Shown here piece after piece: positions 54,557-63,072 of a stretch of 64,000 bases of DNA. The position numbers and the translations under genes were made by a program. How positions within the stretch are numbered: the stretch's first letter is position 1; the number at the start of each line of letters is the position of its first letter. The notes under the pieces are model-generated. The model was not told the origin of the DNA, did not search any database, and saw only the letters and a list, made by a program, of their open reading frames with translations. Where the stretch lies: positions 62,001-126,000 of the forward strand of contig NZ_AXVR01000004.1 of the NCBI RefSeq assembly GCF_000484695.1, given 5' to 3'. This stretch comes from Salinispora cortesiana (GTDB lineage Bacteria; Actinomycetota; Actinomycetes; Mycobacteriales; Micromonosporaceae).

Positions 54557-54952
54557 TCAGGTCGGTGCGTGGGTCCGCAGCACTTCGGCAACGGTCGTGC
54601 CGGTGGTTACCGGATCGAGCGGATGCACCAGGGTGGCGTCAACCTCGGCGTAGGCGGCGAGCCATCGGTCGGCGGCGCGAGCGAGCACCACGCAGGTGGG
54701 CGGGGCGTCGGCCCGGTCGTCCTTGATCTGCCGGGCGATGCCGAGGCCGCCGCCGGGGTGGGCCTCGCCGTCCAGGAGTAGGAGATCAATTTCGTAGTCG
54801 TCAACCAGCCGGATGCACTCGGCGTAGTCGGACGCGTCGACGAACTCAACCTTGAGGCCGGGTGCGGGTCGGGTGCCGACGGCGAGTCGCATCCGATCCC
54901 GGACCTGTGGGTCGTCACTGTAGAGCAGGACAGTGCACCGACGATCGCTCAT
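54557..54952 (-). CDS. Degenerate response-regulator receiver domain protein
   Basis: A 131-aa stand-alone CheY-like fold with no output domain. The acidic pair is in LLYSDDPQVRDRM and a candidate phosphoacceptor Asp is in DLLLLDGEAHPGGGLGIARQIK. The usual Thr/Ser after strand 4 is replaced (CVVLARAADRWL), and the conserved Lys before Pro after strand 5 is His (LVHPLDP). Phosphorylation-driven switching is therefore doubtful. It sits between trpD and the CtaG-like gene, a position where related proteins occur in other actinomycetes. Confidence 0.8.
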   Translation of the reverse strand: MSDRRCTVLLYSDDPQVRDRMRLAVGTRPAPGLKVEFVDASDYAECIRLVDDYEIDLLLLDGEAHPGGGLGIARQIKDDRADAPPTCVVLARAADRWLAAYAEVDATLVHPLDPVTTGTTVAEVLRTHAPT

Positions 54953-55043
54953 TGCTTAACTGGCTCCCACCTCGTAGCTATCTGCCGATCGTACCGGTTG
55001 TACCCGGTAGGGCTTCCGCGGGCGGTGCTCCCCAGCCCGGCAG

Positions 55044-56012
55044 TCAGCCCACCGCCGAGCTGGCCCGCTGTTCGGCCTCCTGGCGGTCCAGCTCGCGGTC
55101 GATCCGGCGGGCCTCCCGTTCGGCCTGGCGCATCCATCGCGCGACCAGCACCGCCAGCATGGTGACGCTGACGAGCTCACCGCCGCCCCAGAGGATGCCA
55201 CCGGCGATCACCTGGTCCTCCCACGGGTCGGCCCAGGTCAGACCCAGCGAGGAGTGCCAGTCGCCACCAAAGAGGGCGGTCGACTGCATGATGGTGAGCC
55301 CGAGCACGGTGTAGAACGGCACGGAGAGCAGCATCAGCAGCGCCCGGCCCGGGTAGGGCCAGCGGTGGGGCTGCGGGTCGAGCCCGAGCAGCGGCCAGAA
55401 GAAGACACACCCGACCAGGAGGACGTGTGCGTGGACCAACTCGTGTGCCCACGCGTGTTCGAGCGTGTAGCGGTAGAGGTCGGTGAAGTAGAGGGCGAAC
55501 GGGGTGACCATGAAGACCGCGAAGGCGCCCAGGGGATAGCTGCCGAGCCGGACAACCCGGCTGTGTACGAGCGTCCGCAGCCGCTCGCCAGGGCGTTGTG
55601 GCAATGCCTGTAGCGCCAGCGTGATCGGGGCGCCCAGGGCCAGGAAGATCGGTGCCACCATGGAGAGCACCAGGTGCTGCGTCAGGTAGACCGACAGCAG
55701 CGTCGTGTCGTAGGCCGCCAGCCCGCTGAGGGTCACCATGGCGATGCCGCCGAGGCCGGGGCCGAGGAAGAGCAGCGTTCGGGCCGCCGGCCAACGGTCG
55801 CCGCGCACCCGGAGCCGGCGGACGCCGTAGAGGTAGAGTCCAGCTGCGAGCACCAAGCCGACGGCGATCCAGCTGACTGGCTGCACCTCGGTGAAGATCG
55901 ACGTGAGGGTGAATGGCGGTGGGATAGCCGCGGGTGCCGCCGGTGCGGCGACCGAGGTCGCGGCCGGTGCGGCGACTTCGGTAGCAATGGAGACTGGATC
56001 GACGCGCTGCAC
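55044..56012 (-). CDS. CtaG-like cytochrome c oxidase assembly protein
   Basis: A 322-aa membrane protein of the caa3-CtaG type with seven helices. Conserved segments are LTQHLVLSMVAPIFLALGAP, YTLEHAWAHELVHAHVLLVGCVFFWPLLGLDP and the final DQVIAGGILWGGGELVSV. The histidines in QH, HAW..H and HVH positions are thought to handle copper in the family. A charged helix ending RRIDRELDRQEAEQ closes the protein. It is divergent from ctaE, in keeping with oxidase assembly. Start: GTG at 56012. Confidence 0.88.
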   Translation of the reverse strand: MQRVDPVSIATEVAAPAATSVAAPAAPAAIPPPFTLTSIFTEVQPVSWIAVGLVLAAGLYLYGVRRLRVRGDRWPAARTLLFLGPGLGGIAMVTLSGLAAYDTTLLSVYLTQHLVLSMVAPIFLALGAPITLALQALPQRPGERLRTLVHSRVVRLGSYPLGAFAVFMVTPFALYFTDLYRYTLEHAWAHELVHAHVLLVGCVFFWPLLGLDPQPHRWPYPGRALLMLLSVPFYTVLGLTIMQSTALFGGDWHSSLGLTWADPWEDQVIAGGILWGGGELVSVTMLAVLVARWMRQAEREARRIDRELDRQEAEQRASSAVG

Positions 56013-56119
56013 GTTTTCACCCTAGGTGAGGCTAATCGGACCCCCCCGATCGGGCTGCCCGGAGCACCGGTTTGGGCCCCCGCTGATCGCCGGCCTCGCT
56101 TAACGGCAATAATGACCGC

Positions 56120-56719
56120 GTGACTGCGGCCCCAGCGATTGACAAGAGCCGGATCCACTCCCTGACGCGACCCAACATGGTCAGCGTCGGGACGATCGTG
56201 TGGCTCTCCAGTGAACTCATGTTCTTCGCGGCGCTGTTCGCGATGTACTTCTCGATCCGTGCTGCGGCGCCGGAGCAGTGGGCGGAGCACACTCCGCACC
56301 TGAATGTTCCGTACGCGACGACGTTCACGGTGATTTTGGTGCTCTCGTCGGTGACCTGCCAGATCGGCGTGTTCGCCGCGGAGAAGGGGGACGTGCACGC
56401 CCTGCGGCGCTGGTTCACGATCACCTTCGTGATGGGACTGATCTTCGTACTCGGCCAGCTGAACGAGTACCGGGAGCTGATCCACGAGGGCATCAAGATC
56501 AACGAAGACGGCTATGGGTCGATGTTCTACCTCACCACCGGCTTCCACGGCCTCCACGTGGCAGGCGGTCTGGTCGCCTTCGTCATCTTCATGATTCGTA
56601 CCACCATGGGTCGGTTCACGCCGGCGCAGGCGACATCGGCGATCGTGGTTTCGTACTACTGGCACTTCGTCGATGTGGTGTGGATCGCGCTCTACGCCAT
56701 GATCTACTGGCTTCAGTGA
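56120..56719 (+). CDS. ctaE: Cytochrome c oxidase subunit III
   Basis: A 199-aa five-helix subunit [32 protein letters not shown], a helix bearing [15 protein letters not shown], and the end [21 protein letters not shown]. It heads the conserved actinobacterial operon ctaE-qcrC-qcrA-qcrB, which encodes parts of the bc1-aa3 supercomplex. No Shine-Dalgarno is evident before the GTG at 56120, so the transcript may be leaderless or nearly so. Confidence 0.95.
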   Translation: MTAAPAIDKSRIHSLTRPNMVSVGTIVWLSSELMFFAALFAMYFSIRAAAPEQWAEHTPHLNVPYATTFTVILVLSSVTCQIGVFAAEKGDVHALRRWFTITFVMGLIFVLGQLNEYRELIHEGIKINEDGYGSMFYLTTGFHGLHVAGGLVAFVIFMIRTTMGRFTPAQATSAIVVSYYWHFVDVVWIALYAMIYWLQ

Positions 56720-56792
56720 TCTTGGCGCGGCCCCGAATCGCGCCGCTGCTTCGTCCCCTCAGGCAAGGTCCAACCGGTTAAGGACACAGGTC

Positions 56793-57626
56793 ATGACTTC
56801 TGACAACGACCGCCGACGCGGTCTGCTCGCGCGGCTGCGCGGGCGGCCCGCGGCGCGCAGCAGGGGCCGCCGCCGGCTGGGTGCCGCGGTCCGGCTGCTG
56901 GCAGCGCTGATGCTGGCTGGCGGTGCCTACACGGCTTTCGCCCCCAGCGTGCAGGCGCAGGACACACCGATGTCCAGCGCCGCCACGGACGGCAAGGCGC
57001 TGTTCAACCAAAGCTGTGTGAGCTGCCACGGTCGCAACGCGCAGGGCGTCGAGGGGCGTGGCCCGAGCCTGGTCGGCGTTGGCTCCGCCTCGGTCGAGTT
57101 CCAGGTGGGCACCGGTCGCATGCCGATGGTCCGGCAGGAGGCCCAGGCGCCCCGCAAGCCTCCGGTCTTCAACGACGATGAGATCCGTCAGCTCGGGCAG
57201 TACATCCAGGAGCTTGGCGGCGGCCCGGAGGTGCCGGCCGGCGAGGATCTCCACAAGGACGGCAACCTCGCCGCCGGTGGTGAGCTGTTCCGGATCAACT
57301 GCTCGCAGTGCCACGCCTTCGGCGGTGGCGGTGGCGCCCTCTCCTCGGGTAAGTACGCGCCGACCCTGAAGCCCGCCACCGATCGGCAGATCTACGCCGC
57401 GATGCTCAGTGGTCCGCAGAACATGCCGGTGTTCGGGGACAACCAGATCACGCCCGAGCAGAAGGCGGACATCATCGCCTACATCCAGGAGACCCTGAAC
57501 CACAACCAGGATCCGGGCGGCTTCAACCTCGGCCGCTACGGTCCCTCGACCGAGGGGCTGGCGATCTTCCTGGTCGGCATCGTCGCGCTGGTCTTTACCA
57601 CCCTGTGGATTGCGGGTAAGTCGTGA
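56793..57626 (+). CDS. qcrC: Cytochrome bc1 complex diheme cytochrome c subunit
   Basis: A 277-aa membrane-anchored protein with two c-type heme sites, CVSCH near residue 75 and CSQCH near residue 172. This is the actinobacterial diheme form that passes electrons directly from bc1 to the aa3 oxidase. The N-terminus is Arg-rich, with a signal or anchor helix at about residues 28-50, and a C-terminal helix (LAIFLVGIVALVFTTLWIAG) fixes it in the membrane. It is downstream of ctaE in the same operon. Confidence 0.95.
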   Translation: MTSDNDRRRGLLARLRGRPAARSRGRRRLGAAVRLLAALMLAGGAYTAFAPSVQAQDTPMSSAATDGKALFNQSCVSCHGRNAQGVEGRGPSLVGVGSASVEFQVGTGRMPMVRQEAQAPRKPPVFNDDEIRQLGQYIQELGGGPEVPAGEDLHKDGNLAAGGELFRINCSQCHAFGGGGGALSSGKYAPTLKPATDRQIYAAMLSGPQNMPVFGDNQITPEQKADIIAYIQETLNHNQDPGGFNLGRYGPSTEGLAIFLVGIVALVFTTLWIAGKS

Positions 57627-57693
57627 CCGGGCGGTTCCAGACCAACATTGCGCCGGTGTCGCGGGTCGGCACCGCCCACAGCGAGGTGACGGC

Positions 57694-58779
57694 ATGACCA
57701 CCACCCACCCTGGAAACGCGGGCGGCGACCAGCCGGTCGACCTGGACGATCCGGATCTCAGTCGGTTCGACATCGTCCGTGCGGGCGCCCGTGAGGACGA
57801 CATCCAGATCGTCCACTACGAGCCGCAGGTCGTGCCGGGTAGCAAGGCCGAGCGACGCCTGAGCCGTACGGTCGCCCTGTTCTTCCTGCTGACCGGCGCC
57901 TCCGCGACCGCCTTCCTGGCGATCTACATCTGGTGGCCCTGGGAGTACGAGCTGGGCTACGGCGGCGACAAGTGGTACACGCCGCTGCTCGGTGTCACCC
58001 TGGGTATCTCCCTGCTCGGTATCGGCTTCGGCATTCTCACCTGGGGCAAGAAGCTGCTGCCCAAGGAGGTCTCGGTCCAGGACCGGCATGAGGGCGAGGT
58101 CAACGAGCGGGACCGCACCGTCACCGCGCAGACGATGCTCTACATGGCCGACGAGCTGGGCGTGAAGCGCCGGCCGTTGCTGGGCGTCTCGCTGCTGGCC
58201 GGTCTCGCGCCGGTCGGCGCGGTGGCCGCGGCGCCGCTGGTGGGAGGGCTGATCTCGCAGCCGCACAAGAACAACCAGATGTTCACCACGGGTTTCGCGC
58301 CCACCGAGGGCGGGCAGAAGGTCCGGCTGGTCCGTGAGGACGGCCGTCCGATCCGCCCGGCGGACATCAGCGCTGGTGGCCAGATCACCGTCTTCCCCGG
58401 CATCGACCACGGGGTGAGTAACAAGTACGCAGACTCGCCGGCGTTGTTGATCCACCTTCGGGACGCGGATGCGCAGGAGGCCCGCGAGGCCAACGTGCGG
58501 ATCGGCCACGACGACTTCATGTGGGGCAACTTCGCCGCCTACTCGAAGATCTGCACGCACGCTGGCTGCCCGGCCAGCCTCTACGAACAGCAGACCAACC
58601 GGCTGCTCTGCCCGTGTCACCAGTCGCAGTTCCTGATCACCGACAACGCGAAGCCCATCTTCGGTCCCGCCAGCCGTCGGCTGCCGCAGTTGCCGATCGT
58701 CGTTGACGACGAGGGTTACTTCGTGGCCACGTCCGACTACACCGAGACCGTCGGGCCCGACTTCTGGGAGCGGCCGTGA
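57694..58779 (+). CDS. qcrA: Cytochrome bc1 complex Rieske iron-sulfur subunit
   Basis: A 361-aa Rieske protein with three membrane helices, the actinobacterial type. Helices lie around residues 62-82, 96-113 and 165-185. The [2Fe-2S] ligands are in the paired motifs CTHAGC and CPCHQS, with the disulfide Cys included, followed by FGPASRRLPQLPI. Start: ATG at 57694 with GAGGTG upstream; the longer GTG at 57610 would overlap qcrC. It overlaps qcrB by GTGA. Confidence 0.95.
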   Translation: MTTTHPGNAGGDQPVDLDDPDLSRFDIVRAGAREDDIQIVHYEPQVVPGSKAERRLSRTVALFFLLTGASATAFLAIYIWWPWEYELGYGGDKWYTPLLGVTLGISLLGIGFGILTWGKKLLPKEVSVQDRHEGEVNERDRTVTAQTMLYMADELGVKRRPLLGVSLLAGLAPVGAVAAAPLVGGLISQPHKNNQMFTTGFAPTEGGQKVRLVREDGRPIRPADISAGGQITVFPGIDHGVSNKYADSPALLIHLRDADAQEAREANVRIGHDDFMWGNFAAYSKICTHAGCPASLYEQQTNRLLCPCHQSQFLITDNAKPIFGPASRRLPQLPIVVDDEGYFVATSDYTETVGPDFWERP

Positions 58780-60383
58780 AGCGGCGCAAGTTTGAGATGG
58801 CAGCCGTCCCGGGGAATGTGGCCCGGGGAGTAGACGACCGCTTTCAGGTGGCCACCCCGCTCCGTCGGCTGCTGAACAAGGTCTTCCCGGACCACTGGTC
58901 CTTCCTGCTGGGTGAGATCGCGCTCTTCTCGTTCATCGTCCTGCTGCTCACCGGGGTCTTCTTGACCTTCTTCTTCGAGCCGGCGATGACCGAGGTGATC
59001 TACAACGGCAGCTACGCCCCGCTGCGGGGCACGCCGATGTCCGCCGCGTACGCCTCCAGTCTGGACATTACGTTCGACGTCCGGGGCGGCCTGATCATGC
59101 GGCAGATGCACCACTGGGCGGCCCTGCTGTTTATGGCCGCGATCGTGGTGCACATGCTGCGGGTCTTCTTCACCGGCGCGTTCCGCAAGCCGCGCGAGGC
59201 CAACTGGATCATCGGCTCGCTGCTGTTCTGGGTCGGCTTCCTGGCCGGTTTCACCGGCTACTCCCTGCCGGACGACGGCCTCTCCGGCACCGGGCTCCGG
59301 ATCGCCTCCGGCATCATGTTGTCGATTCCGGTGATCGGCTCCTGGCTCACGTCCTCGATCTTCGACGGCGAGTTCCCCGGAACGATCATCATCAGCCGGT
59401 TCTACATCGCGCACGTACTGCTCATCCCCGGCCTGCTGCTCGCCCTGATCGGCGCCCACCTGGGGCTGGTCTTCAAGCAGAAGCACACCCAGTGGCCCGG
59501 CCCCGGTCGGACCAACGACAACGTGGTCGGCGAGCGGATGTTCCCGCGGTACGCGTTGAAGCAGGGCGGCTTCTTCATGGTCGTCTTCGGTGTGATCGCG
59601 CTGATGGCCGGCCTGTTCCAGATCAACCCGATCTGGTTGTTCGGGCCGTACGAGGCGTGGGTGGTGTCGGCCGCCAGCCAGCCCGACTGGTACGTCATGT
59701 TCCTCGACGGCTCCACCCGGCTGATGCCCGCCTGGGAGATCTACATTCCGATCGGCGACGGGTACGTCATCCCGCCGCTGTTCTGGCCAACGGTCGTGTT
59801 GCCCGGGGTGCTGGTGGGTATGTCCGTGCTCTATCCGTTCATTGAGGCCCGGCGCCTCAAGGACTACCGCCACCACAACCTGCTCCAGCGGCCGCGGGAC
59901 GTTCCGGCGCGTAGCGGGCTGGGCGCCATGGCCGTCACCTTCTACCTGGTGCTGGCGCTCTCCGGGGCGAACGACGTCATCGCCGACAAGTTCAACATCA
60001 GCCTGAACGCGATGACCTGGGGTGGTCGGATCGGTCTGCTGCTCCTTCCGCCGCTGGCGTACTTCGTCACCTACCGGATCTGTCTGGGTCTGCAGCAGCA
60101 CGACCGGGAGGTTTTGGCGCACGGGGTCGAGACCGGCATCATCCGGCGGCTGCCGGACGGCCGGTTCGTCGAGGTGCACCAGCCGCTCCACCGTGAGGAT
60201 GGCGAACTGGAGTACGTCGGCTGGGTGGTGCCGAAGAAGATGAACCGGCTCGGTGCGCTCGGCCCGGCGATCCGCGGCTTCTTCTACCCGATCGAGAAGC
60301 CCGCCGAGGCGCCGGTGTCGCCGGCACCCTCGGTCGATTCGGACACCGAGCGTTCGGAGATCGCCAGCGGCGAGCGCCGCTGA
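58776..60383 (+). CDS. qcrB: Cytochrome bc1 complex cytochrome b subunit
   Basis: A 535-aa cytochrome b with eight or nine helices. Heme ligands are paired in MHHWAALLFMAAIVVHMLRVFF and YIAHVLLIPGLLLALIGAHLG. The quinol-site element reads QPDWYVMFLDGSTRLMPAWEI, the PDWY form usual in actinobacteria instead of PEWY. A soluble C-terminal extension of about 100 residues ends the protein, as in mycobacteria. It is coupled to qcrA (GTGA) and followed by a strong hairpin, so it closes the operon. Confidence 0.96.
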   Translation: MKRRKFEMAAVPGNVARGVDDRFQVATPLRRLLNKVFPDHWSFLLGEIALFSFIVLLLTGVFLTFFFEPAMTEVIYNGSYAPLRGTPMSAAYASSLDITFDVRGGLIMRQMHHWAALLFMAAIVVHMLRVFFTGAFRKPREANWIIGSLLFWVGFLAGFTGYSLPDDGLSGTGLRIASGIMLSIPVIGSWLTSSIFDGEFPGTIIISRFYIAHVLLIPGLLLALIGAHLGLVFKQKHTQWPGPGRTNDNVVGERMFPRYALKQGGFFMVVFGVIALMAGLFQINPIWLFGPYEAWVVSAASQPDWYVMFLDGSTRLMPAWEIYIPIGDGYVIPPLFWPTVVLPGVLVGMSVLYPFIEARRLKDYRHHNLLQRPRDVPARSGLGAMAVTFYLVLALSGANDVIADKFNISLNAMTWGGRIGLLLLPPLAYFVTYRICLGLQQHDREVLAHGVETGIIRRLPDGRFVEVHQPLHREDGELEYVGWVVPKKMNRLGALGPAIRGFFYPIEKPAEAPVSPAPSVDSDTERSEIASGERR

Positions 60384-60405
60384 CCTCACCCGCGACGTAA
60401 CCGCA

Positions 60406-60441
60406 CGTGGCGCCCGCCGGAGAACTCCGGCGGGCGCCACG
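60406..60441 (+). terminator. 16-bp perfect hairpin after qcrB
   Basis: Arms 60406-60421 and 60426-60441 are exactly complementary around gaac, 22 bp past the qcrB stop. Confidence 0.85.
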
Positions 60442-60527
60442 CCTGTTGGGCATACCTGGCTGAGACAGAGGAATAACCCCGGCCAGCCGGGTATCCGTGC
60501 GGTCCAACGTCTCTAGGGGGAGGACGA

Positions 60528-61202
60528 ATGTTGGGATTCAAACGCCTGGGCCTGCTGGCCGCGCTGGTACTGGTGGGTATCGCACCCGCCGCGGCCGCCC
60601 AGGCCGCGGTGCAGCCGTCACAGCAGGACACCCAGTACCTTCAGGCCATTCACCAGGTGAATCAGTTTGAGATCGGCAAGGGGGAGTTGGCCGGGCAGAA
60701 GGCCCAGGACCAGGGGGTCAAGGACCTGGGCCAACAGATCGCGACTGACCACACCCAACTGGACGAGACGGTCCAACAGGTCGCCAGTCAGCTCGGTGTC
60801 GAGCTGTCGAGTGAGCTGACGGCCGACCAGCAGGACGCCACCGACCAGATGAACAGCGCTAGTGGCGAGGAGTTCGACCAGCTCTGGGTGACCAGTAACC
60901 TGACCGCCCACGTCCAGGCCATCCAGGCCACCCAGACGGAGATCTCGCAGGGCTCTGACTCGTCGGTGATCGAGCTGGCGCAGACCGCGCTGCCGACCCT
61001 GCAGACCCACTATGACGAGTTGGTCGAGCTGGCCAACCAGCTGGGTGTCCCGGTCCCGCAGAGCACCGGCACCCCGAGCCCCGGCATGACCACTCCGGGC
61101 CCCGGCACCACCACCGAGAGCCCGGCTCCGGGTAGCACCACCGAGTCGCCGGCTCCGGGCGGCGGCACCGGCACCGAGACCCCGGCTCCGGGCGTTAGTT
61201 GA
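60528..61202 (+). CDS. Secreted DUF4142 protein
   Basis: A 224-aa exported protein. The signal peptide is MLGFKRLGLLAALVLVGIAPAAAAQA. A four-helix DUF4142 domain spans residues 32-170 (DTQYLQAIHQVNQFEIGKGELAGQKAQDQGVKDLGQQIATDH...ALPTLQTHYDELVELANQLG). A Pro/Thr/Ser-rich tail has TTTESPAPG-type repeats and may be glycosylated or span the cell wall. DUF4142 proteins are of unknown function, with ferritin-like helices. AGGGGGAGG precedes the ATG. It is monocistronic, between two hairpins. Confidence 0.9.
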   Translation: MLGFKRLGLLAALVLVGIAPAAAAQAAVQPSQQDTQYLQAIHQVNQFEIGKGELAGQKAQDQGVKDLGQQIATDHTQLDETVQQVASQLGVELSSELTADQQDATDQMNSASGEEFDQLWVTSNLTAHVQAIQATQTEISQGSDSSVIELAQTALPTLQTHYDELVELANQLGVPVPQSTGTPSPGMTTPGPGTTTESPAPGSTTESPAPGGGTGTETPAPGVS

Positions 61203-61211
61203 CCCTGATGA

Positions 61212-61265
61212 GCCAGTTCGACGGCCGGTCCACCCCATCCGGGGTGGACCGGCCGTCGAACTGGC
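61212..61265. terminator. 25-bp perfect hairpin between convergent genes
   Basis: Arms 61212-61236 and 61241-61265 are exactly complementary around atcc. It separates the DUF4142 gene from the Lrp-type gene and can serve both strands. Confidence 0.9.
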
Positions 61266-61286
61266 GGTGGCCGCGCCGGCCGCCCG

Positions 61287-61574
61287 TCAGTCGGCGGTGC
61301 CGAGGCCGATCGCGAAAGTCTGCTCGAGGTCGTGCTGCGAGTACGCGCGGAACGCGATGTGGGAGTCGGTGTTCAGCACCCCCGACACCTTGGAGATCCG
61401 CCCCGCGATCACCTCGGCGATCTGTTCGAACTCGCGGACCCGGACTATCGCAACCAGGTCAACCTGCCCGGCCACCGAGTAGACCTCGCTGACACCGGGC
61501 AGTGCGGCGAGTGCCTCGGCCACCTCGGGGATCGAGTCGGTGGCGCAGTCGATCAGCACAATCGCGGTGATCAC
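61287..61574 (-). CDS. Stand-alone Lrp/AsnC ligand-binding (RAM) domain protein
   Basis: A 95-aa protein consisting only of the RAM domain: TAIVLIDCATDSIPEVAEALAALPGVSEVYSVAGQVDLVAIVRV, then HIAFRAYSQHDLEQTFAIGL. The helix-turn-helix of Lrp/AsnC regulators is missing, so it cannot bind DNA alone. Such proteins bind amino acids and may modulate full-length Lrp partners. Close relatives occur beside the cta/qcr/trpD region in other actinomycetes. Start: GTG at 61574. Confidence 0.9.
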   Translation of the reverse strand: MITAIVLIDCATDSIPEVAEALAALPGVSEVYSVAGQVDLVAIVRVREFEQIAEVIAGRISKVSGVLNTDSHIAFRAYSQHDLEQTFAIGLGTAD

Positions 61575-61610
61575 GGGAGTTCGCTCCGTTCGTTGGCTTC
61601 GTCGCTCATG

Positions 61611-62480
61611 CTAGACGTTCCCGGCAGTGGTGGGTTCGCTGACTACGACGGTGAGATCGGTCCCCGCGCGGATCGCATTCCGCACGTGCTCCTCCGCCCC
61701 CACGGTAGCGCCCGGCCAGACCACGGCCCCGGTGACAGCACCGTGCACTCGCGCACCCGCTCCGATCACCGCCGACCGGCACGGGCCGGTCACCCGCGCC
61801 GTGGGGTCAATCAGGGTGTCGCCGCCTGCGGCGTGCAGGTTGGCGGTGAGGTAGTCGGCGGGTGTGCCGGTGTCGTAGAACGTGCCGGGATAGGGGACCA
61901 CCGTCAGCTCGCCGACTGCCTCCGCCGGACGCCAGGCCGTTCGGACCAGATCGCCGAACTCCAGCGGCAGGTTCCGAACTCGCCGCCACGGCAGCAGGGA
62001 GAACCCGGTGAAGGCGTGGCCGTCGAAGGTGCCGGGTGCCGTGGGGTTCACGGCGGGCTGGCCCAGCAGCCGTACCGTCTCGCCGTCCCAGTCCTGCAGT
62101 AGTGCGGCGATGTCCGGCCCCGGCGGGCGGTCCGGGTCGGCGAGGTAGGCGTCGGCGTTCCCGACCAGGACGCCCCGCCCGTCGATCCAGTCGCGTAGCT
62201 TCGCCAGGCCGCCGGCGGTGCCGAGCGGGCCGTCGGGTTCCACCGATCGGTGAGCCCGGTCCCCGACGTGCGCAACCACCTGCTCGGCGAGGTAGCTGGC
62301 GTTGACCGCCACCCGGCTCGCCCCGGTCAGGCCGATCCCGGCGAGCCGCATGAGCACCCGGTCGAGCAGTGGGACGTTCCCGACCGGACAGAGCGCCTTT
62401 GGCACCCGCTCCGTCAGCGGACGTAGCCGGCTGCCCTCACCGGCGGCGAGGACCACCGCGCAGACCTCGGCGGCGGTCAC
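61611..62480 (-). CDS. Sugar-phosphate nucleotidyltransferase-like protein
   Basis: A 289-aa protein. The N-terminal nucleotidyltransferase domain has VLAAGEGSRLRPLTERVPKALCPVGNVPLLDRVL (nucleotide-binding G-x-G-x-R and the Lys in PKAL), GPLGTAGGL and NADAYL with the metal-binding Asp. The C-terminal 60 residues look like a left-handed hexapeptide helix (TARVTGPCRSAVIGAGARVHGAVTGAVVWPGATV). It probably makes an NDP-sugar, such as GDP-mannose or dTDP-glucose type; the sugar cannot be read. Its GTG overlaps the stop of the Nudix gene. Confidence 0.88.
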   Translation of the reverse strand: MTAAEVCAVVLAAGEGSRLRPLTERVPKALCPVGNVPLLDRVLMRLAGIGLTGASRVAVNASYLAEQVVAHVGDRAHRSVEPDGPLGTAGGLAKLRDWIDGRGVLVGNADAYLADPDRPPGPDIAALLQDWDGETVRLLGQPAVNPTAPGTFDGHAFTGFSLLPWRRVRNLPLEFGDLVRTAWRPAEAVGELTVVPYPGTFYDTGTPADYLTANLHAAGGDTLIDPTARVTGPCRSAVIGAGARVHGAVTGAVVWPGATVGAEEHVRNAIRAGTDLTVVVSEPTTAGNV

Positions 62481-63019
62481 TGCTGGGATTCGGGTAGCGC
62501 TGGTGGGAACTTCCCCGCCAACGGTCCGATGTCGAAGTAGCCGAGCAGGCGGGCCGTGGGCCAGGTCAGTTTGGGTAGGGCGTCCAGCGGGTGCCAGGCG
62601 GCCTCGAAGACCTCCGCACCGTCCACCCGCAGAGTGGTCGTTGACGCCGGCACCTCGGCGGTGAACACCACGTCCACCCAACCCTTGTCGTGAACGATCG
62701 CGTTCGGTACTGCCGGGGTCAGCTCGCGGGGGGAGAGCCGGATGCCCGTCTCCTCGTACAGTTCGCGGCACGCCCCGACCACCGGTGCCTCTCGCTTCTG
62801 CAGCAGCCCCGCTGGCAGCGTCCACCCCCGACCGGGCGGTTGGCGCAGCAGGAGCAGCCGGCCGGCCCCCTCGGCCTCGGTGTCGCGAACGAGGGTGACC
62901 GCACCGACGATGTACTTCGGCACGGTCAGCCGGACCAGGCGACGCCGCACGGGCAGCGGGAGCCGGTAGAAGACCTGGTATGCGATGGCACGTCCGGATA
63001 TCCGCGAGCGGCAGATCAT
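62477..63019 (-). CDS. Nudix hydrolase
   Basis: A 180-aa protein with a complete Nudix box, GLLQKREAPVVGACRELYEETGI, matching Gx5Ex7REUxEExGU. The N-terminal helix YQVFYRLPLPVRRRLVRL precedes the fold (KYIVGAVTLVRD). The substrate is a nucleoside diphosphate derivative, not identifiable by eye. Translational overlap with the nucleotidyltransferase gene suggests related roles, perhaps removing an unwanted NDP-sugar (inference). Confidence 0.9.
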   Translation of the reverse strand: MICRSRISGRAIAYQVFYRLPLPVRRRLVRLTVPKYIVGAVTLVRDTEAEGAGRLLLLRQPPGRGWTLPAGLLQKREAPVVGACRELYEETGIRLSPRELTPAVPNAIVHDKGWVDVVFTAEVPASTTTLRVDGAEVFEAAWHPLDALPKLTWPTARLLGYFDIGPLAGKFPPALPESQQ

Positions 63020-63072
63020 GGGTCCAGGCTAATGCCGTCGGGTGAATCCCGGCCGGCCTGGGGCCCGCCGGG

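Noticed and set aside
58737..60440. 567-codon minus-strand open frame opposite qcrB
   Set aside because: Shadow rich in Asp, Arg and Gly; qcrB is unmistakable on the plus strand.
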